NCBI GenBank assembly: GCA_038373885.1
Contig: JAWZYV010012265.1
Coordinates: 62,001 to 126,000 of the forward strand
Length of the DNA: 64,000 nucleotides
Origin: Cheiracanthium punctorium
Lineage: Eukaryota; Arthropoda; Arachnida; Araneae; Cheiracanthiidae
Direction: 5' to 3'
The notes under the pieces were generated by a model, which saw only the letters and a list, made by a program, of their open reading frames with translations, was not told the origin of the DNA and did no database searches. Position numbers and translations under genes: made by a program. Below, piece after piece: positions 22,888 to 34,389 of this stretch (position 1 is its first letter; each line of letters begins with the position of its first letter).

Positions 22888-23799
22888 TTATAGGAATCAA
22901 TTTTTCACAAGGTATAATTACTAAGGACAGAAAGATCATGTAAAAATTTAATGTGGCTCTATGATTGAATAAGCTATATCGACTTCATTTAAAACATTTT
23001 TAGTACTGAAAGCACAAGTCTATTACCGACGTTTGCAAAAGTGAGGCTGGGTGAGTCGTTTTATGTAAATAAATAATTGCACTATATTTTTCCTGTCCTT
23101 TCAAGAAATTTAGATCACTGTTTTAAGTAATAAGAGTAGGTTTCGAGCAATTTATATTAAAAAATAAACTTTCTTTTGCAGTTCCGGAAAATTTCGAACA
23201 AATTCGTTTAGTGCTTTAAGATCTATCAATAAAAGATTAAACAGATTGCACACATTACCAATACATTAACAAATACTTAGACACCAAGAAATTTTCTTAA
23301 TGGAAAATTGAATGTACTTTGAAAAGCAGGACTTTTTTAGATCATTAAATCTTTTCGCGAAATCTTTATCAACAGAAGCATCATTATTTCTTAAGGTGTG
23401 AAACATTTAAAATATTGAGTTCCTCTTTTGTTCAATGATTTTTTAAAGGAAACAAACTCTTAATGTACACATTGAATCTGTTTTAACAATTTAAATTTGG
23501 CGATAGGTACCCCTAACCTTCAAAATTTTCAACATGTCTTATTAAAGTATTTTGTTAAAAAATGTGATTGCATTGAACTTTGTTGCATTTACCTTTAAGA
23601 TTCAATCTTGTTTTGGAAAGTAAAATGTTTTTAGCTACATATTTAATGAACCATTTTAAAACTCAACAATTTTGAATTAAAAAAAGAAATGTACTATATT
23701 TCAGTATTATAAATTGTGCTCTATGTGCTTAGTATTATATATTGTGCTAGACCGTGCAAAGATTTTCGGATACCCATAATATTAGATCTGCTATAAATA
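22888..23799. other. AT-rich DNA, nothing recognised
   Basis: No motif-bearing frames. A short imperfect duplication, (T)AGTATTATA(A/T)ATTGTGCT, occurs at 23702-23750. Confidence 0.55.
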
Positions 23800-23801
23800 T
23801 A

Positions 23802-24229
23802 ACGGTGTCACGTAACTATTGGTGCAAATATTAAGGGGAGACAGAGCACATAATAAGGAAACGGAATCACGCAAAAATGTGAAGTCAAAAAAGTCGTTTT
23901 CACTTACCTGTTAATTTTCTGGAAAATGTATTGAAGTGTTCGCCTATTTCTTAGTCAAGTTTCCTAAACAATGAGCTTGTCTCCAGAAATTTCATACACG
24001 AAATGGAATAGAAATTTTAAACTATCAATTTTAGTCACGGGTTTTCTGTGAAAGAGGCATTAGTTTTTGACAAAAAATAGTCGGAAAATTCACTATTATT
24101 TCAGCACTTTTTCCAAAGTGATTATTAACAGCTAGAAAAAGACGACGTTTCCGACCCCACATTACTATTCCTTATTATGTTTTCTACCTCCCCTTAAATT
24201 TTGTACCGATAGTTACGGAACACTCTGCA
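23802..24229. mobile_element. 428 bp TA-flanked MITE
   Basis: The left GTAACTATTGGTGCAAAT with TTAAGGGGAG and the right, inverted, GTAACTATCGGTACAAAA with TTTAAGGGGAGG are inverted ends. The inverted arms continue through CATAATAAGGAA. TA flanks both sides (23800-23801 and 24230-24231). The outer GGTGT(C/T)(A/C)CGTAAC is of Tc1/mariner type. No coding capacity. Confidence 0.75.
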
Positions 24230-24231
24230 TA

Positions 24232-25499
24232 TAGTGTAACTTTAAAGGGATGGCCGTGCAAGAAGACTTTTCCTCGGCATACGAATGCTGGGATGGAAAA
24301 GGTTATTTGAATTGTTAGTGAAATTTCCTACCATGTTTTGCTATAACTGAATTTTAGTTGAAAGAAATATAATAATGAATATATGTATATGCATATACAT
24401 ACTATAATTTTTCTCTGGCACACACACAAAAAAAGTACTGAAATAAAATTTATAACTCGCACTTCATTTTAAATTTTGCAATTTTCGGACAGTAAACCCA
24501 TTTGTTATAAAAGTAAAAGTATTGTCTTTACATCATAACCTCAGACTTTACTATAATGACTGATTTTTTAAATGATATTTTAAAGTAAAAAAAATCATTT
24601 TAATTAACTAATCATTTGAATCAACCTTACCGAAAAAGATTGATTGACTAAAGACACTCGTTTTAACCCAATGTACAAGTTCACATGTATTTAAAAAGAA
24701 ATGCTTGTTTAAAATTAAAATCAAATAACATTATATTCTTATGATGATTATATCTCACTCATGAAATATAGTAAGTCTTTTTTTAATAACTATTTATTAA
24801 TTTTATTATTTAAGAAATGAATCAAGAAAATATATAAAATAATAATTTTTAATAAAATAAAAGGAATCCTTATTTCTAAATTCCAGTAAAATACATAAAA
24901 TCCTTTCCAATTAAAATTTTTAACATTTACTTTGTAACCTTCTTTCAAAATGTGCGTAAAACTGGTTTAAAAGGGCTAAAAGAAAAATAAACAGTAAATT
25001 GCTTCCTTTTCAATCACTGTCAATTGATTCTCATGTTACATGAACATTTTTTCATACTGTAACAAGAAATAAAAAATTTCAATTGTTACGTCCACCTTTT
25101 TTTGGTGTCGTTTGTGCTATTGTAAACCAAAATAAAATATATGAATCATAGACTAAAATACAAGGATAAGTGTCATAATAGTAAAAAAAAAAAAAAAAAG
25201 CAGCACTTTTAGAGGGCACTTGCTTTCCTTTCTTAGCTTTTGTGATCTGCGCATGTATAAAGTAATGTGGCAACAATATCATTTTTGTTTACATTAAGGA
25301 AAACTACCTTCAATACTTTCGTTTTTTCCAATTATACTAAATAGTTTCATGGGCTAGTTTTAACATTACAGTTATCTTAGTAAAAGAATCGACTATTGCC
25401 ACTTAAACTGTTAATTTCAACAATCTAATGAAAACTGAAGTCATTTCTAAGTTCTGGCCGCTCAAGATTGTATGTTGGTTCGAGCACCACTCTCTACGG
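24232..25499. other. AT-rich DNA, nothing recognised
   Basis: Very AT-rich. It includes an 18-base A-run (25181-25199) and a GTATATGCATATAC palindrome near 24384. No supported gene. Confidence 0.55.
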
Positions 25500-25565
25500 G
25501 GCTCTAATGGACTCGGATTCTAATTCCGGTATGGGCTTGATTGTTTGTCTCTGCATAAGGCGAAA
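25500..25565 (+). mobile_element. Fragment resembling SINE family C
   Basis: A short stretch, GGATTCTAATTCCGG then GGGCTTGATTGTTTGTC, aligns with the B-box and following region of the SINEs at 18849 and 52110. Divergent and partial. Confidence 0.35.
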
Positions 25566-25827
25566 AGTTTATCTTATTTATCTATCTATATTTTTCTAAA
25601 CTTAGCCACTCAGGTGCTTGAAAGAACTTTGTGCTCAATTTTTCAAAAACCTTATATAGCTGACGAAGCTTTTGATCCTGATCTTGATGAACATGTAAAA
25701 TATAACAGTATCCTGTATTCCAGACATATATTCCAGACTGTTTATCAAGGCTGTTAATTTTAATCTATAAATAATTGAATTGAATTTTAGCCTATAAATA
25801 ATTTTTAATCTGCAGAAATATAAAAAT

Positions 25828-25938
25828 AGTATGCCTGTATTTATAATTTACAGTATGCCTGTATTTATAATTTACAGTATGCCCAAATACAGGCATACTG
25901 TAAAGGTTACTCATCGAAAAAATAGTATGCCTGTATTT
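25828..25938. repeat. Direct and inverted copies of a 15-mer
   Basis: AGTATGCCTGTATTT occurs directly at 25828, 25852 and 25924, and inverted at 25885-25899. The first two are part of a perfect 24 bp tandem repeat, and the inverted one can pair with its neighbours as a hairpin. Confidence 0.95.
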
Positions 25939-26077
25939 GTGAAAAATGTGAAATATTTTATACCTTCATGACCAAAAAATAAATAAAACTTAAGTGATCC
26001 CATACAAAAAATGTAATCAAATGCTAGTACATATGAATTCAATTTTGATCAGCTAATTCTTAGTATCCTTTCATTAA

Positions 26078-26584
26078 CCCTTTAATGCCACTATAAGAAA
26101 TTCCCAAACAATTTTTTTTTTCTTAAATGATGTTAAGTCGAATAACGTAAGTACAATAAAAAATTGTGCCTATTATTTTCTATATGTTTTTTCCAATGGT
26201 AGTACAATGATTTTAACTATTCTAAACATTAAAAATGAAGCTTTTTAAAAAATTATTTTCTACCTAGTGGAAAAGCATATATTTTCTTACTGTAATGGCA
26301 ATTATTAATTTTTTCTTCATATTAAATATTAATAAAATAGTAAAAACTAGGTTTTCTATCTTATGACTGGAAACATTTTTTCTTTGCTTACTTTATCCTT
26401 GTTGCTTTTCAAAATATTTGATCCATTAATGCCGACATCTGTGCACCTAAACTACTACTATAATTAATTAAAGGTACAATTACTTGTTTTATGAATTTAA
26501 AATTACTTTTTGAAACATTTTTCTATAAAAAAAAAATAGCGTTTGAAGGATGGTAGCGTATATACTACCACGGTCATTAGAGGG
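26078..26584. mobile_element. piggyBac-like MITE (TTAA flanks), 507 bp
   Basis: TTAA at 26074-26077 and 26585-26588 brackets termini CCCTTTAATGCC and, inverted, CCCTCTAATGACC. The AT-rich interior has no ORF. TTAA targets and CCC-starting ends are the hallmarks of piggyBac elements. Confidence 0.7.
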
Positions 26585-26588
26585 TTAA

Positions 26589-27774
26589 AATATTCTTTAA
26601 TTGTTTATTATATTTAGTGAATGTTATAGGGCATTGTATTTAACATACGTGTGAATAAAATGGCATTATTTAATTACTTAAAAGGAGTTAAATGTATATT
26701 TTTCTTTCTTCTCAAAATTCAAGTCCAAAGAGGTTAATTAATAAGAAAAAGCACAAATTCCTAAAGAACCCTGAAATTTATATTTTTATGGAATTTAAAA
26801 AAAAAAAACATTTTTAATTGTTTTTATTGAATATATTCTAAAGATAAACAACAACGCTAGAATTTTCAAGATAAGAAGAAGCTTGGTAACTTACATTAAC
26901 ATGCCATTGCAGAATCAATTTACAGCAACAAAATCTTGCATTTCAGGCAGAAGTTTTCGCAGAACTTCCATGCCCCGCCTTATTTCTCTTTTAAATTATT
27001 GGAATAATTACTTTTAATAATTCGAAAATAACGAACTATATGAAGAAAAAATTTCTCATGTGGTCATTAAAATTCTATTACAAACTTTATATTTAAAACA
27101 AAGTTGCCACATCAGAACGTGACAATAAACTTTGTATCATGACCTTCATACAATCTTACAATACGAGTGAAAGGCTTCCTTCAAAATGCAAAACCAATAA
27201 TTATTTTGTGACAAGTGTTATGCAATAAAACTTTTCCTCCTGTCTTTTTGAATGTAAAATGAGCAATGCCATTGAGATTAATCACCATTTATATTTTGAC
27301 GTAACTGTAAAAAGTAGCAGTTCTTTACGTACTTTTCTAAAGTCCGTGGCGAAACAGATTTATCAGCCATGAACGCACTTTGACAGCAGTTGTGCTTGCT
27401 TTGTAAAGCCACCGTCACGGAAGGTAATTTCTTAAAACGCTATAAAGGTATTAAATTTTATTTGTTTGTTTTCGTAAATACCTGAAACAATAAGGTTGAG
27501 GAATAATGATAAATGTACGAGATTAATATTGAGCTGTCCAAACAGTTTTTGAAAATGAAATAAATATCTAGCACGCACTAGCGGAGATCTAAGAGGGGCG
27601 GAGAGGGGGGGGAGACAGTAGGGCGATCCACCACTTTCCTCAAAACGCTTAAACCAGAGAATGCTACCTTAAACCTGAGAATCCGTCAAGTTGTTTCGGA
27701 GTTTACCCACTATTGGACCCTTGTTTAACTTGTTCGCACACATTACCGAAAAAACTCGACGGGGAATCACGAAC
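26589..27774. other. No gene recognised
   Basis: AT-rich, becoming more balanced after 27330. 27590-27620 is G-rich (GGGGCGGAGAGGGGGGGG). A GAAG|GTAATT sequence at 27420 looks like a splice donor but has no coding support. Confidence 0.5.
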
Positions 27775-27782
27775 GCTGATCC

Positions 27783-28305
27783 CTGTGATGCCAGTTTGGA
27801 GGGTTTCCCCCAGATTTAGGGGGATTTGGGGGGTGTGTGGATAGTTTAGAATTTCCCTCGATAAAATCACTCTCCAACATGTGATGTACAGATTTATCGA
27901 TATTATTGTTTTCCCTACTTCCCTTGCCCCTTTAAAACCAACCCAACAGCTAATGAAAATTGGTCAATAGTCGGTTACATGTCAAAAGCAAAAAACTCAA
28001 AGTCATGTGATTAGAATTTCCTGTTGTAAACTTGTGATCAGAGCATAGTATGTATATGTATTATATATGTGACTTTGTTATCATTTATTTAAAATAACTA
28101 CCTACGCCTAGATAAAATTGCAATTAAGATTTTATAGTATGACCATAGCAATGTATGGTGGTTCTTTTTATGTTTTAATTAAAGTATTCAATTTTTTATA
28201 ACAAATATCTATATAAAATTTTTGACACTTGACGGGAAGTTTTAAATTTTGGGAGGAATTCGATCACGTTTAGGAGGAAATGTCCAAGAAAGTCTGGCAA
28301 CACTG
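27783..28305. mobile_element. hAT-type element remnant, 523 bp
   Basis: The left CTGTGATGCCAGTTTGGAG and the right, inverted, CAGTGTTGCCAGACTTTC are similar inverted ends. Flanking 8-mers GCTGATCC (27775-27782) and GCTGAGCC (28306-28313) match at 7 of 8. No transposase frame. Confidence 0.7.
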
Positions 28306-28484
28306 GCTGAGCCCCATCTGAGCATTTAAACACGCATGCTGGGAAACATCACAGGTAAAAGTGCCTTCTCAATTATGAGAGTGAGTAGTTTCTAGCAATG
28401 ATAGTTAAATTCACAAAAAAAGCAAAAGTGTTTTGTTTTCCTTCTTTTATTTTCTTTTGAGTCCCAAATACCTCCCTCCCCCAG

Positions 28485-28690
28485 GGGCCGAGCACATAGC
28501 GCTCTGAACTGCGAGACGGAAGGTGCCTGGTTCCAAACCAAGTAGCGTCCGCCGAACAAACCGTTCGGAGTTTTCCGCAGTTATCTCCGAAACTTCGCTT
28601 AAATACGGGTTAGGACCCCTTAGAAAGGGCCCCATGGAGTGCAATCCCAACCCTGGTCTAGAGTAGATAGATCCCTAAAGTAGATAATTG
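28485..28690 (+). mobile_element. tRNA-derived SINE, family A, copy 1
   Basis: The tRNA-like head GCGCTCTGAACTGCGAGACG is followed by B-box GGTTCCAAACC. The body CCGTTCGGAGTTTTCC... through GGGTTAGGACC matches 61545-61680. Non-coding. Confidence 0.7.
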
Positions 28691-28699
28691 GCCGTAACT

Positions 28700-29357
28700 C
28701 ACATTTCACATTTCAAATCTCTAACGAGTTCAAGAAATCACAACTTACCCTGACAATAGTGTATTCCTTGCTCTGGTTGTACTTCAGTTCTTTATGTTTC
28801 TTGGGGAAAAAAAAAAAACAAGATACGCCGAAAATACCGCTTTTTACTGTCCCCTCTTTAACACTGAAACAGTGATCTTAACACCAGACAATTTTGTTAA
28901 AATTGATTTTGTATAAAAATTTATTTACCTGTTGCTAATGTTGCTACATTTTTTTAAATTATGAAATTGTCTGGTTGTTTTAATTGCTGAAAAAAAAAAG
29001 CCAATTACATTGTCGATTGCTTTATAAATTTTCCTGATAAAATACTGTTAGAAAGCACCTTATTGGCGTAAGCATTCTTTTTTCTTTTTTTTTTTATAAA
29101 ACGTATTAGATATAGTTAAATCTTGAATCATTTTTATCTTAAACAATATAAAGATTAATTTCTGAAATTGTGTTTCAACCATTAGCCCAAATAGATAAAA
29201 ATATCAAATTCATTTTTAAAAAATAAATAATCAATTAATATAAATAATACATTTAATGTTTTTCTGAACCACAAAAAGTTTGAAATAAAATAATTTTTTA
29301 CTAAAACGTGTCTATTATAAAGCTCTGAAAAATGGTCGCTTTATTATTATAGAGAAA
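28700..29357. other. AT-rich DNA, nothing recognised
   Basis: Contains poly(T) at 29080-29095; no supported gene or terminal repeats. Confidence 0.55.
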
Positions 29358-31156
29358 CTAGCTGAAGTACCCGTCCTCGACGGGTTAGTGAATGCAAATT
29401 TCCAAAAAGCAAGAACTTTCGTCAGCATTGTAGGAGTACACAGAATGGATGTAGAATGTTGCCAAAGTAAAGAAAGCGAAGTTATAATTTTTATGTATTG
29501 CTAAAATATTACAGGTTAGAGAGTAACTAAGTAATATCATTTCATTCGCTTTAGTCGTAATTATGTGATGCGCGAACGAATATTTACGCATATTGAAATA
29601 ATTTTCGCAAAATCTCAAAATTTAATCAAAATTTTTGAAAAATTCGAAGCCCAGAATTTAAGTTGAGTGACAACCTATCATGTCACCCAAATTCGTTTCA
29701 TTCCCTGCAGTCTTTATTTCGTGATGCTGGAAAAAATTTTCAGCATTTTAAAACGATTTTCGAAAAATCTCAAAATGTAATCAAAATATTTTAAAAATTC
29801 TCAACGCCTATAAATTAAGATTAGCAACTACCTATCATATCAATAAATTTCGTATCATTCGTATTAGTCGTTATTACGTGATGTTTGAAGAAATATAAAC
29901 TATTTTGAGAGAATTTTCACAAAATCTCAAAATCTAACAAAAATGTTTAAAATTTGGACTCCTATAGTTTATGTTGAGCAACCATCTATCGTGTGACCAA
30001 ATTTCATATCATTCGCTTTAGTCGTTATTACGTAATGCGGGAACAAAGATTCACTCAGTTTTAAACGATTTTCATAAAATCGCGAAATCTGATCGATTTT
30101 TTTTTAATTAGATGCTTCTAGTTTAAGGTGAAAGACCACCTATCATTTCACCAAATATCATTTTTTCACCTTTGCAGTTATTACGTGATGTGCGAACACA
30201 AATTTACGCAGTTTGAAATGATTTTCGCAAAATTTCAAAATCTAATCAAGATTTTTTTTAAATTCGATACCTATGTTTTAAGTTGAGTGACCACCTATCA
30301 TGACACACAATTTCATATTATTCGCTTCAGTCCTTTTTACGTGATGCTTGAACAAAAATTTACGCAGTGAAACAATTTTCGCAAAATTTCAAAATCTAAT
30401 CAAGATTTTTTAAAAATTCGATACCTATGTTTCAAGTTCAGTGACCACCTATCATGACACCCAATTTCATATCATTCGCTTCAGTCGTTTTTACGTGATG
30501 CTTGAACACAATTTTACGCACTTTAAAAGGATTTTCGCAAAATCTCAAAATCCAATGAAGATTTTTTTTAAAATTGGACGCCTATGTTTTAAGTTGAGTG
30601 ACCACCTATCATTACACCCAATTTCATATTATTCGCTTCAGTGCTTTTTACGTGATGCTTGAACACAAATTTACGCAGTTTGAAACGATTTTCGCAAAAT
30701 CTGAAAATCTAATCAAGATTTTTTAAAAATTCGACGCCTATGTTTTAAGCTGAGTGACCCCCTATCATGACACCGAATTTCATATCATTCGCTTCAGTCG
30801 TTTTTGCGTGATGCTTGAACACAAATTTACGCAGTTTGAAACGATTTTCGCAAAATCTGAAAATCTAATCAAGATTTTTTAAAAATTCGACGCCTATGTT
30901 TTAAGTTGAGTGACCCCCTATCATGACACCGAATTTCATATCATTCGCTTCAGTCGTTTTTACGTGATGCTTAAACAAAAAAAGCGTCACGGACAGAATG
31001 ACAGAATGACAGAAGAACAGAATGACAGAATGACAGACAGACAAACTTTTTTTTGAGGGTCACATCGGATTCCCAGGTGCTTGAAACGGATAGATATCGC
31101 AAAATTTTTGAATTCCAAGAAATGTACAGACAAAAATCTAATTTTATTTATATAGA
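29358..31156 (-). mobile_element. Non-autonomous Helitron (minus strand), 1.8 kb, with internal minisatellite
   Basis: Read on the minus strand it starts A|TCTATATAAATAAAATTAG at 31156. It ends with the hairpin CCCGTCGAGGACGGG, eight bases, then CTAG|T at 29358. A 5' TC, a 3' hairpin followed by CTRR, and insertion between A and T are the Helitron signature; there is no target duplication. No Rep or helicase frame is present, so it would have depended on an autonomous partner. The body is mostly a nine-unit tandem array (29565-30965). A (GA)CAGAATGACAGAC stretch lies between the array and the 5' end. Confidence 0.82.
29565..30965. repeat. Minisatellite of about 155 bp, nine units
   Basis: Unit boundaries can be read at each ACGTGATG-type motif (near 29565, 29720, 29877, 30030, 30183, 30340, 30493, 30650, 30807, 30962). 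Units share TTTTCGCAAAATCT, GACCACCTATCATG and CATATCATTCGCTTCAG. The last two units are almost identical while the first ones are strongly diverged. Confidence 0.9.
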
Positions 31157-31439
31157 TTTCAAACTTTAAGCCCTAGCATATAAAATAATGAATGTATTTT
31201 AATATATACTATTTCAAAATGCATTTTATAAAAGCTCAAAGGCAATAATAACTTTTTTCAAACATATATTTTTTTCATGTTCATTTTGAATTATTAAATC
31301 ATATTTTTAGAAATCATAAATAATAACATATATAAATTTTATTTTTATTGGAATCAGTTTGTTTCAAAATTCATGAAAATAAAATTTAGTTCTATTTAGA
31401 CCAATCCTTTTGTAAATAACGGCTAGTGTGTTAAAAACG

Positions 31440-31809
31440 AATTCATTTAAAATTTTATAAAAGTTTAAAGGTTATTGTTCAAGTTATGCAACAGCATATT
31501 ATGTTGGCAAATTTCTTTTCATTACTTGGGGCTTTTTTAAGTGGCGCGCAAAAATTTAGACATTTTGAATAGATTTCGCAAATTCTCAAAATGTATTTGA
31601 GCATGACCGCTATTTTTTTAATACTACTTATCAAGTAACCGAATTTCATCATATTCTCTTGAAAATTTTTCGAATGATGCACGGAAAATAAACTGTTATG
31701 GGCAACTGAAAAACTGTTTCTCGTTTTAGCTTTAGTACTTGCAGTGAATAGCCACAAAATTTTTAATTCCAAGATGGGTATAAACAGAGTCTTATTTTAT
31801 TTATATAGA
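31440..31809 (-). mobile_element. Truncated Helitron relative
   Basis: The end ATTCCAAGATGGGTA... followed by ATTTTATTTATATAGA|T at 31809 matches the 5' end of the Helitron at 31156. The preceding unit-like sequence (GATTTCGCAAATTCTC, CGAATTTCATCATATTC) is a degenerate version of its minisatellite. No hairpin/CTAG end was found. Confidence 0.55.
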
Positions 31810-31819
31810 TTATTTTTCT

Positions 31820-32045
31820 TGTTCTGTTAAGGCAAATCACACTAGGGCCATATGTCAAGCCGATAAATGCCTTGAGTGGAAGACTTTTTAAGGGGGTCTA
31901 ACGAGTATTCACGTTACATCTGAAAAAACCGCCTAAAACTACAGACCGTTAATTCTGCAGCCATGATAGCACCCTAGAACTTCACACTTCAGCCATCTAC
32001 CAGTGTTCAGTGTCTCATCCTTTCGGCCATTGGTCTACTACATAG
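31820..32045 (-). mobile_element. tRNA-derived SINE, family B, diverged copy
   Basis: The reverse complement aligns with the SINEs at 35493 and 53426: AACGTGAATACTCGTTAGA, a degenerate head, and the tail CCCTAGTGTG. The B-box region is worn. Confidence 0.5.
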
Positions 32046-32099
32046 ATTATATCGTGTTTTACTAGCACTCAGATCTTCAAGACAGAGAAAAAGTCGTTA

Positions 32100-32545
32100 T
32101 TATCTGTTTAAATTATCTATCACGGGGAGTTAAATTCTGAGTTTTCACAAAATCTGAAAAACCACTCAAATATCTGAAAAAAAATCATAGTCTGCACTTT
32201 CATTCCGCCAAATTACATTGCACTGAAGGTCAGCGTTTATCTTATGCTTGAAGAAAAATTTATATTATTTTCACAATGTTTTATTCAAACCTTCGAAGAA
32301 TTTAAACTTCTTTCTTCTAAGTTGTGTGAGTTATTATCATGGTACTAAATTTCATTTCGTCCGCATTGAGCTGTTTTCATATGATGCACAAACAAAAGAG
32401 TATCCCAAACTGTCAGACAGAGCTACTAACAAGCTTTTATCCTTTTGGATTTCTTAATGCTTGAAACGGATAGAAGTTGGTTTCGATGTAAGCTTTCAAA
32501 TTCGAAGAAAGTTTAGGGAAAAGATATATTTTATTTATACAGGTG
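32100..32545 (-). mobile_element. Second truncated Helitron relative
   Basis: GCTTGAAACGGATAGAAG... then GATATATTTTATTTATA near 32542 parallels the 31080-31156 region of the intact Helitron. TCATATGATGCACAAAC resembles its minisatellite boundary. Degenerate, with no clear 3' end. Confidence 0.4.
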
Positions 32546-32549
32546 GTTT

Positions 32550-33000
32550 GCTGATTTACATTATTTATTTATAACATTTTATTTATTATTAAGACTTCTC
32601 TGTCATTTTGAATATTAAATGTGCAATATCATCACTTAGCTTACTCAGAATTCATAAGTTATTTACACAGAAACATAATTTGTATCTTTTGTATTTTTCA
32701 GACGTTCATTAATATTTAAAAAACTAATTTATAAGCCACTCGTGCATTCTGACGGCTGAGCTTGTTTCACAAAGCTCGTCACGAAATAAAATGCTGTGAA
32801 ATTATTAGAGGTATGTTCACATTGTTTATTAATCTGTGTTCCTGTGAATTTTTATGGCGATAAAATTTATTCATGACAGTTTTTCGAATTGTCTAAAAGT
32901 AGTGTCTTTAAAAGTGTCCCACTACATAGAGCTGTTTTGCGGTTTACATTAATCATTATAAATTGTAAGGTGTGTTCATGAGTTTCATTAATGTCTAACG
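32550..33000. other. AT-rich DNA, nothing recognised
   Basis: No motif-bearing frame or terminal repeat seen. Confidence 0.5.
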
Positions 33001-33002
33001 TG

Positions 33003-33250
33003 TCCCGCAGTGACCCAGTTGGTTTAAGCTTGGTTCCCATGCGAACACCAAAAGTGAAGTAACGCCTACATCAGTCGTCTCTCTCGCTTGGACTACTGTG
33101 GGACCGTGTCAATAAAGAAAGCTGCTGCACCTAAAATCTGTCGTAGCTCCCAGGGCCTCCATGTTCAAACTGGAGGTGCCAATCCAGATTAGGGGACCCC
33201 AAGCTAAGTAAAGCTTCCTCGTGTAGGCACTCAATAACTCAAAATCAAAA
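33003..33250 (+). mobile_element. Possible 5S rRNA-derived SINE
   Basis: GGTTCCCATGCGAACACC, then AAAAGTGAAGTAACGCC, then CGCTTGGACTACTGTGGGACCG follows the order of 5S rRNA internal-promoter segments, with substitutions and a small insertion. The following 130 bp (CAATAAAGAAAGCTGC... to CCTCGTGTAGGCACTC) is not 5S-like and would be the SINE body. It could instead be a 5S pseudogene. The assignment is from memory of 5S sequence, not an alignment. Confidence 0.4.
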
Positions 33251-33339
33251 AGGAGAGTTGACTCGGCTGAATGAAAAGTTGGGCTCAATAACACGGAAGC
33301 CACTCCATTTCGACCATCGCTGTCTCAAAAATAAAAAAG

Positions 33340-33960
33340 AACGCACTACACACACGCATAATAGTGGTATTACACAAATAATGATGAAGACACTGGAAGC
33401 AATAGCTCAAAATCCCGACAAAACATTCATAATAAACTGGACTAGCGCTCATTTGGGCACAGAAGGAAACAAGAGAGCTGGTGGACTTGCTAGGGAACCT
33501 ATACAAAAACAATATACAACAATAAATGCCACCCTCCCAGATCGCATTTCCAGAATTCACTACTTAATAAAGAAAGAAATAATCAATAGCTGGCAGGATT
33601 TATGGACTAATATAGAGATGGGACGGTATACTTATAATTATATAAAAACGGTTCGCATCGATTCCATCCCCAAACATAGTGCTGTAATATATTTTCTGAC
33701 TGGCAATGGATATTTCCCGACATATTTGTTAAAAATCCAGAAGGAAGCAGATGATCTATGTCATTACGGAAAAAAAGGATACCCATTACAATACATATAC
33801 GAAAATTGTCCCATAGTGAAACATCACTTTAACCAATAGTTCCATCAGATATCCATCAGCAATTTCTGTTTCTGATAGAAAACAGAAAATGCTTAAGAGA
33901 AATATGTCAAAATTACAGTATACTGAAAACACTATTCCTAAATTATTTAAGAAACTAAGG
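33340..33960 (+). pseudogene. LINE pol 3' end: RNase H and C-terminal region, truncated
   Basis: The open frame 33258-33839 (193 aa) carries the end of a retrotransposon RNase H domain at residues 57-80: INWTSAHLGTEGNKRAGG. The family usually reads W..(G/S)H.G..GNERAD, so the motif is kept but the final Asp is lost. It then continues with the usual C-terminal region of I/Jockey-like LINEs (FLTGNGYFPTYL, residues 146-157; LCHYG; CPIVKHH). A stop at 33837-33839 ends this frame. The family's tail continues in another frame from 33839 (around ENRKCLREICQNYS, ending LRN then stop near 33955), so there is a frameshift at the junction. The reverse transcriptase and endonuclease are missing: the copy is 5'-truncated near 33340, as LINE copies often are. 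It presumably integrated by target-primed reverse transcription. The first 35 residues of the frame are unrelated upstream sequence. Confidence 0.8.
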
Positions 33961-34385
33961 TGAGAGAGGGGGGGGGGAGAAAACCAATATAGGGACAATG
34001 AGAGAGAGTGTATTATATAGTGTGTGATTTTGTAATGTATGTGTTATATGTATATTGTACATGTGTGTTGCGAATTATTTTAATAACGCATCTTGTTTTT
34101 CTGTAATATCTCACCTTCTAATGTGGGATACGTGTGTTTTAATGTTTTATTTTGTGGTAGAGTATATGTATATTGTAACATTTTAATTTGTGATGTATAG
34201 TGTGATTTATTTTAGAGTGTGGTACATGTATGTTATTGATTTTTTGAGATATTGTATTGTGATGTTTGCGAGAGGAGCTTTTAGGACGTGGAGTGAAAGC
34301 GTGTCTCCCGGGGGAAATAAAGCTGTAAACCGCTTTGCGGTCGGCTCTCCTGGAGGGTGTTCCCTGACCCTGTTCTCCTTGCTGT
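33961..34385 (+). other. LINE 3' UTR
   Basis: Downstream of the LINE frame lie TG/TA-rich sequence and then GAGGAGCTTTTAGGACGTGG, GTCTCCCGGGGGAAATAAAG and GGGTGTTCCCTGACCCTG. It looks like the 3' untranslated part of the same LINE. The exact 3' end and target duplication are not seen. Confidence 0.45.
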
Positions 34386-34389
34386 CTTA

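Noticed and set aside
27420..27430. Splice donor-like GAAG|GTAATT
   Set aside because: No open frame or conserved exon precedes it.
29385..31160. Open frames within the Helitron minisatellite as coding exons
   Set aside because: Frames come from the tandem units, change from unit to unit and carry stops; no domain is seen.
33003..33120. A functional 5S rRNA gene
   Set aside because: The similarity is patchy with insertions and substitutions in the conserved arms, and no tandem copies are nearby.
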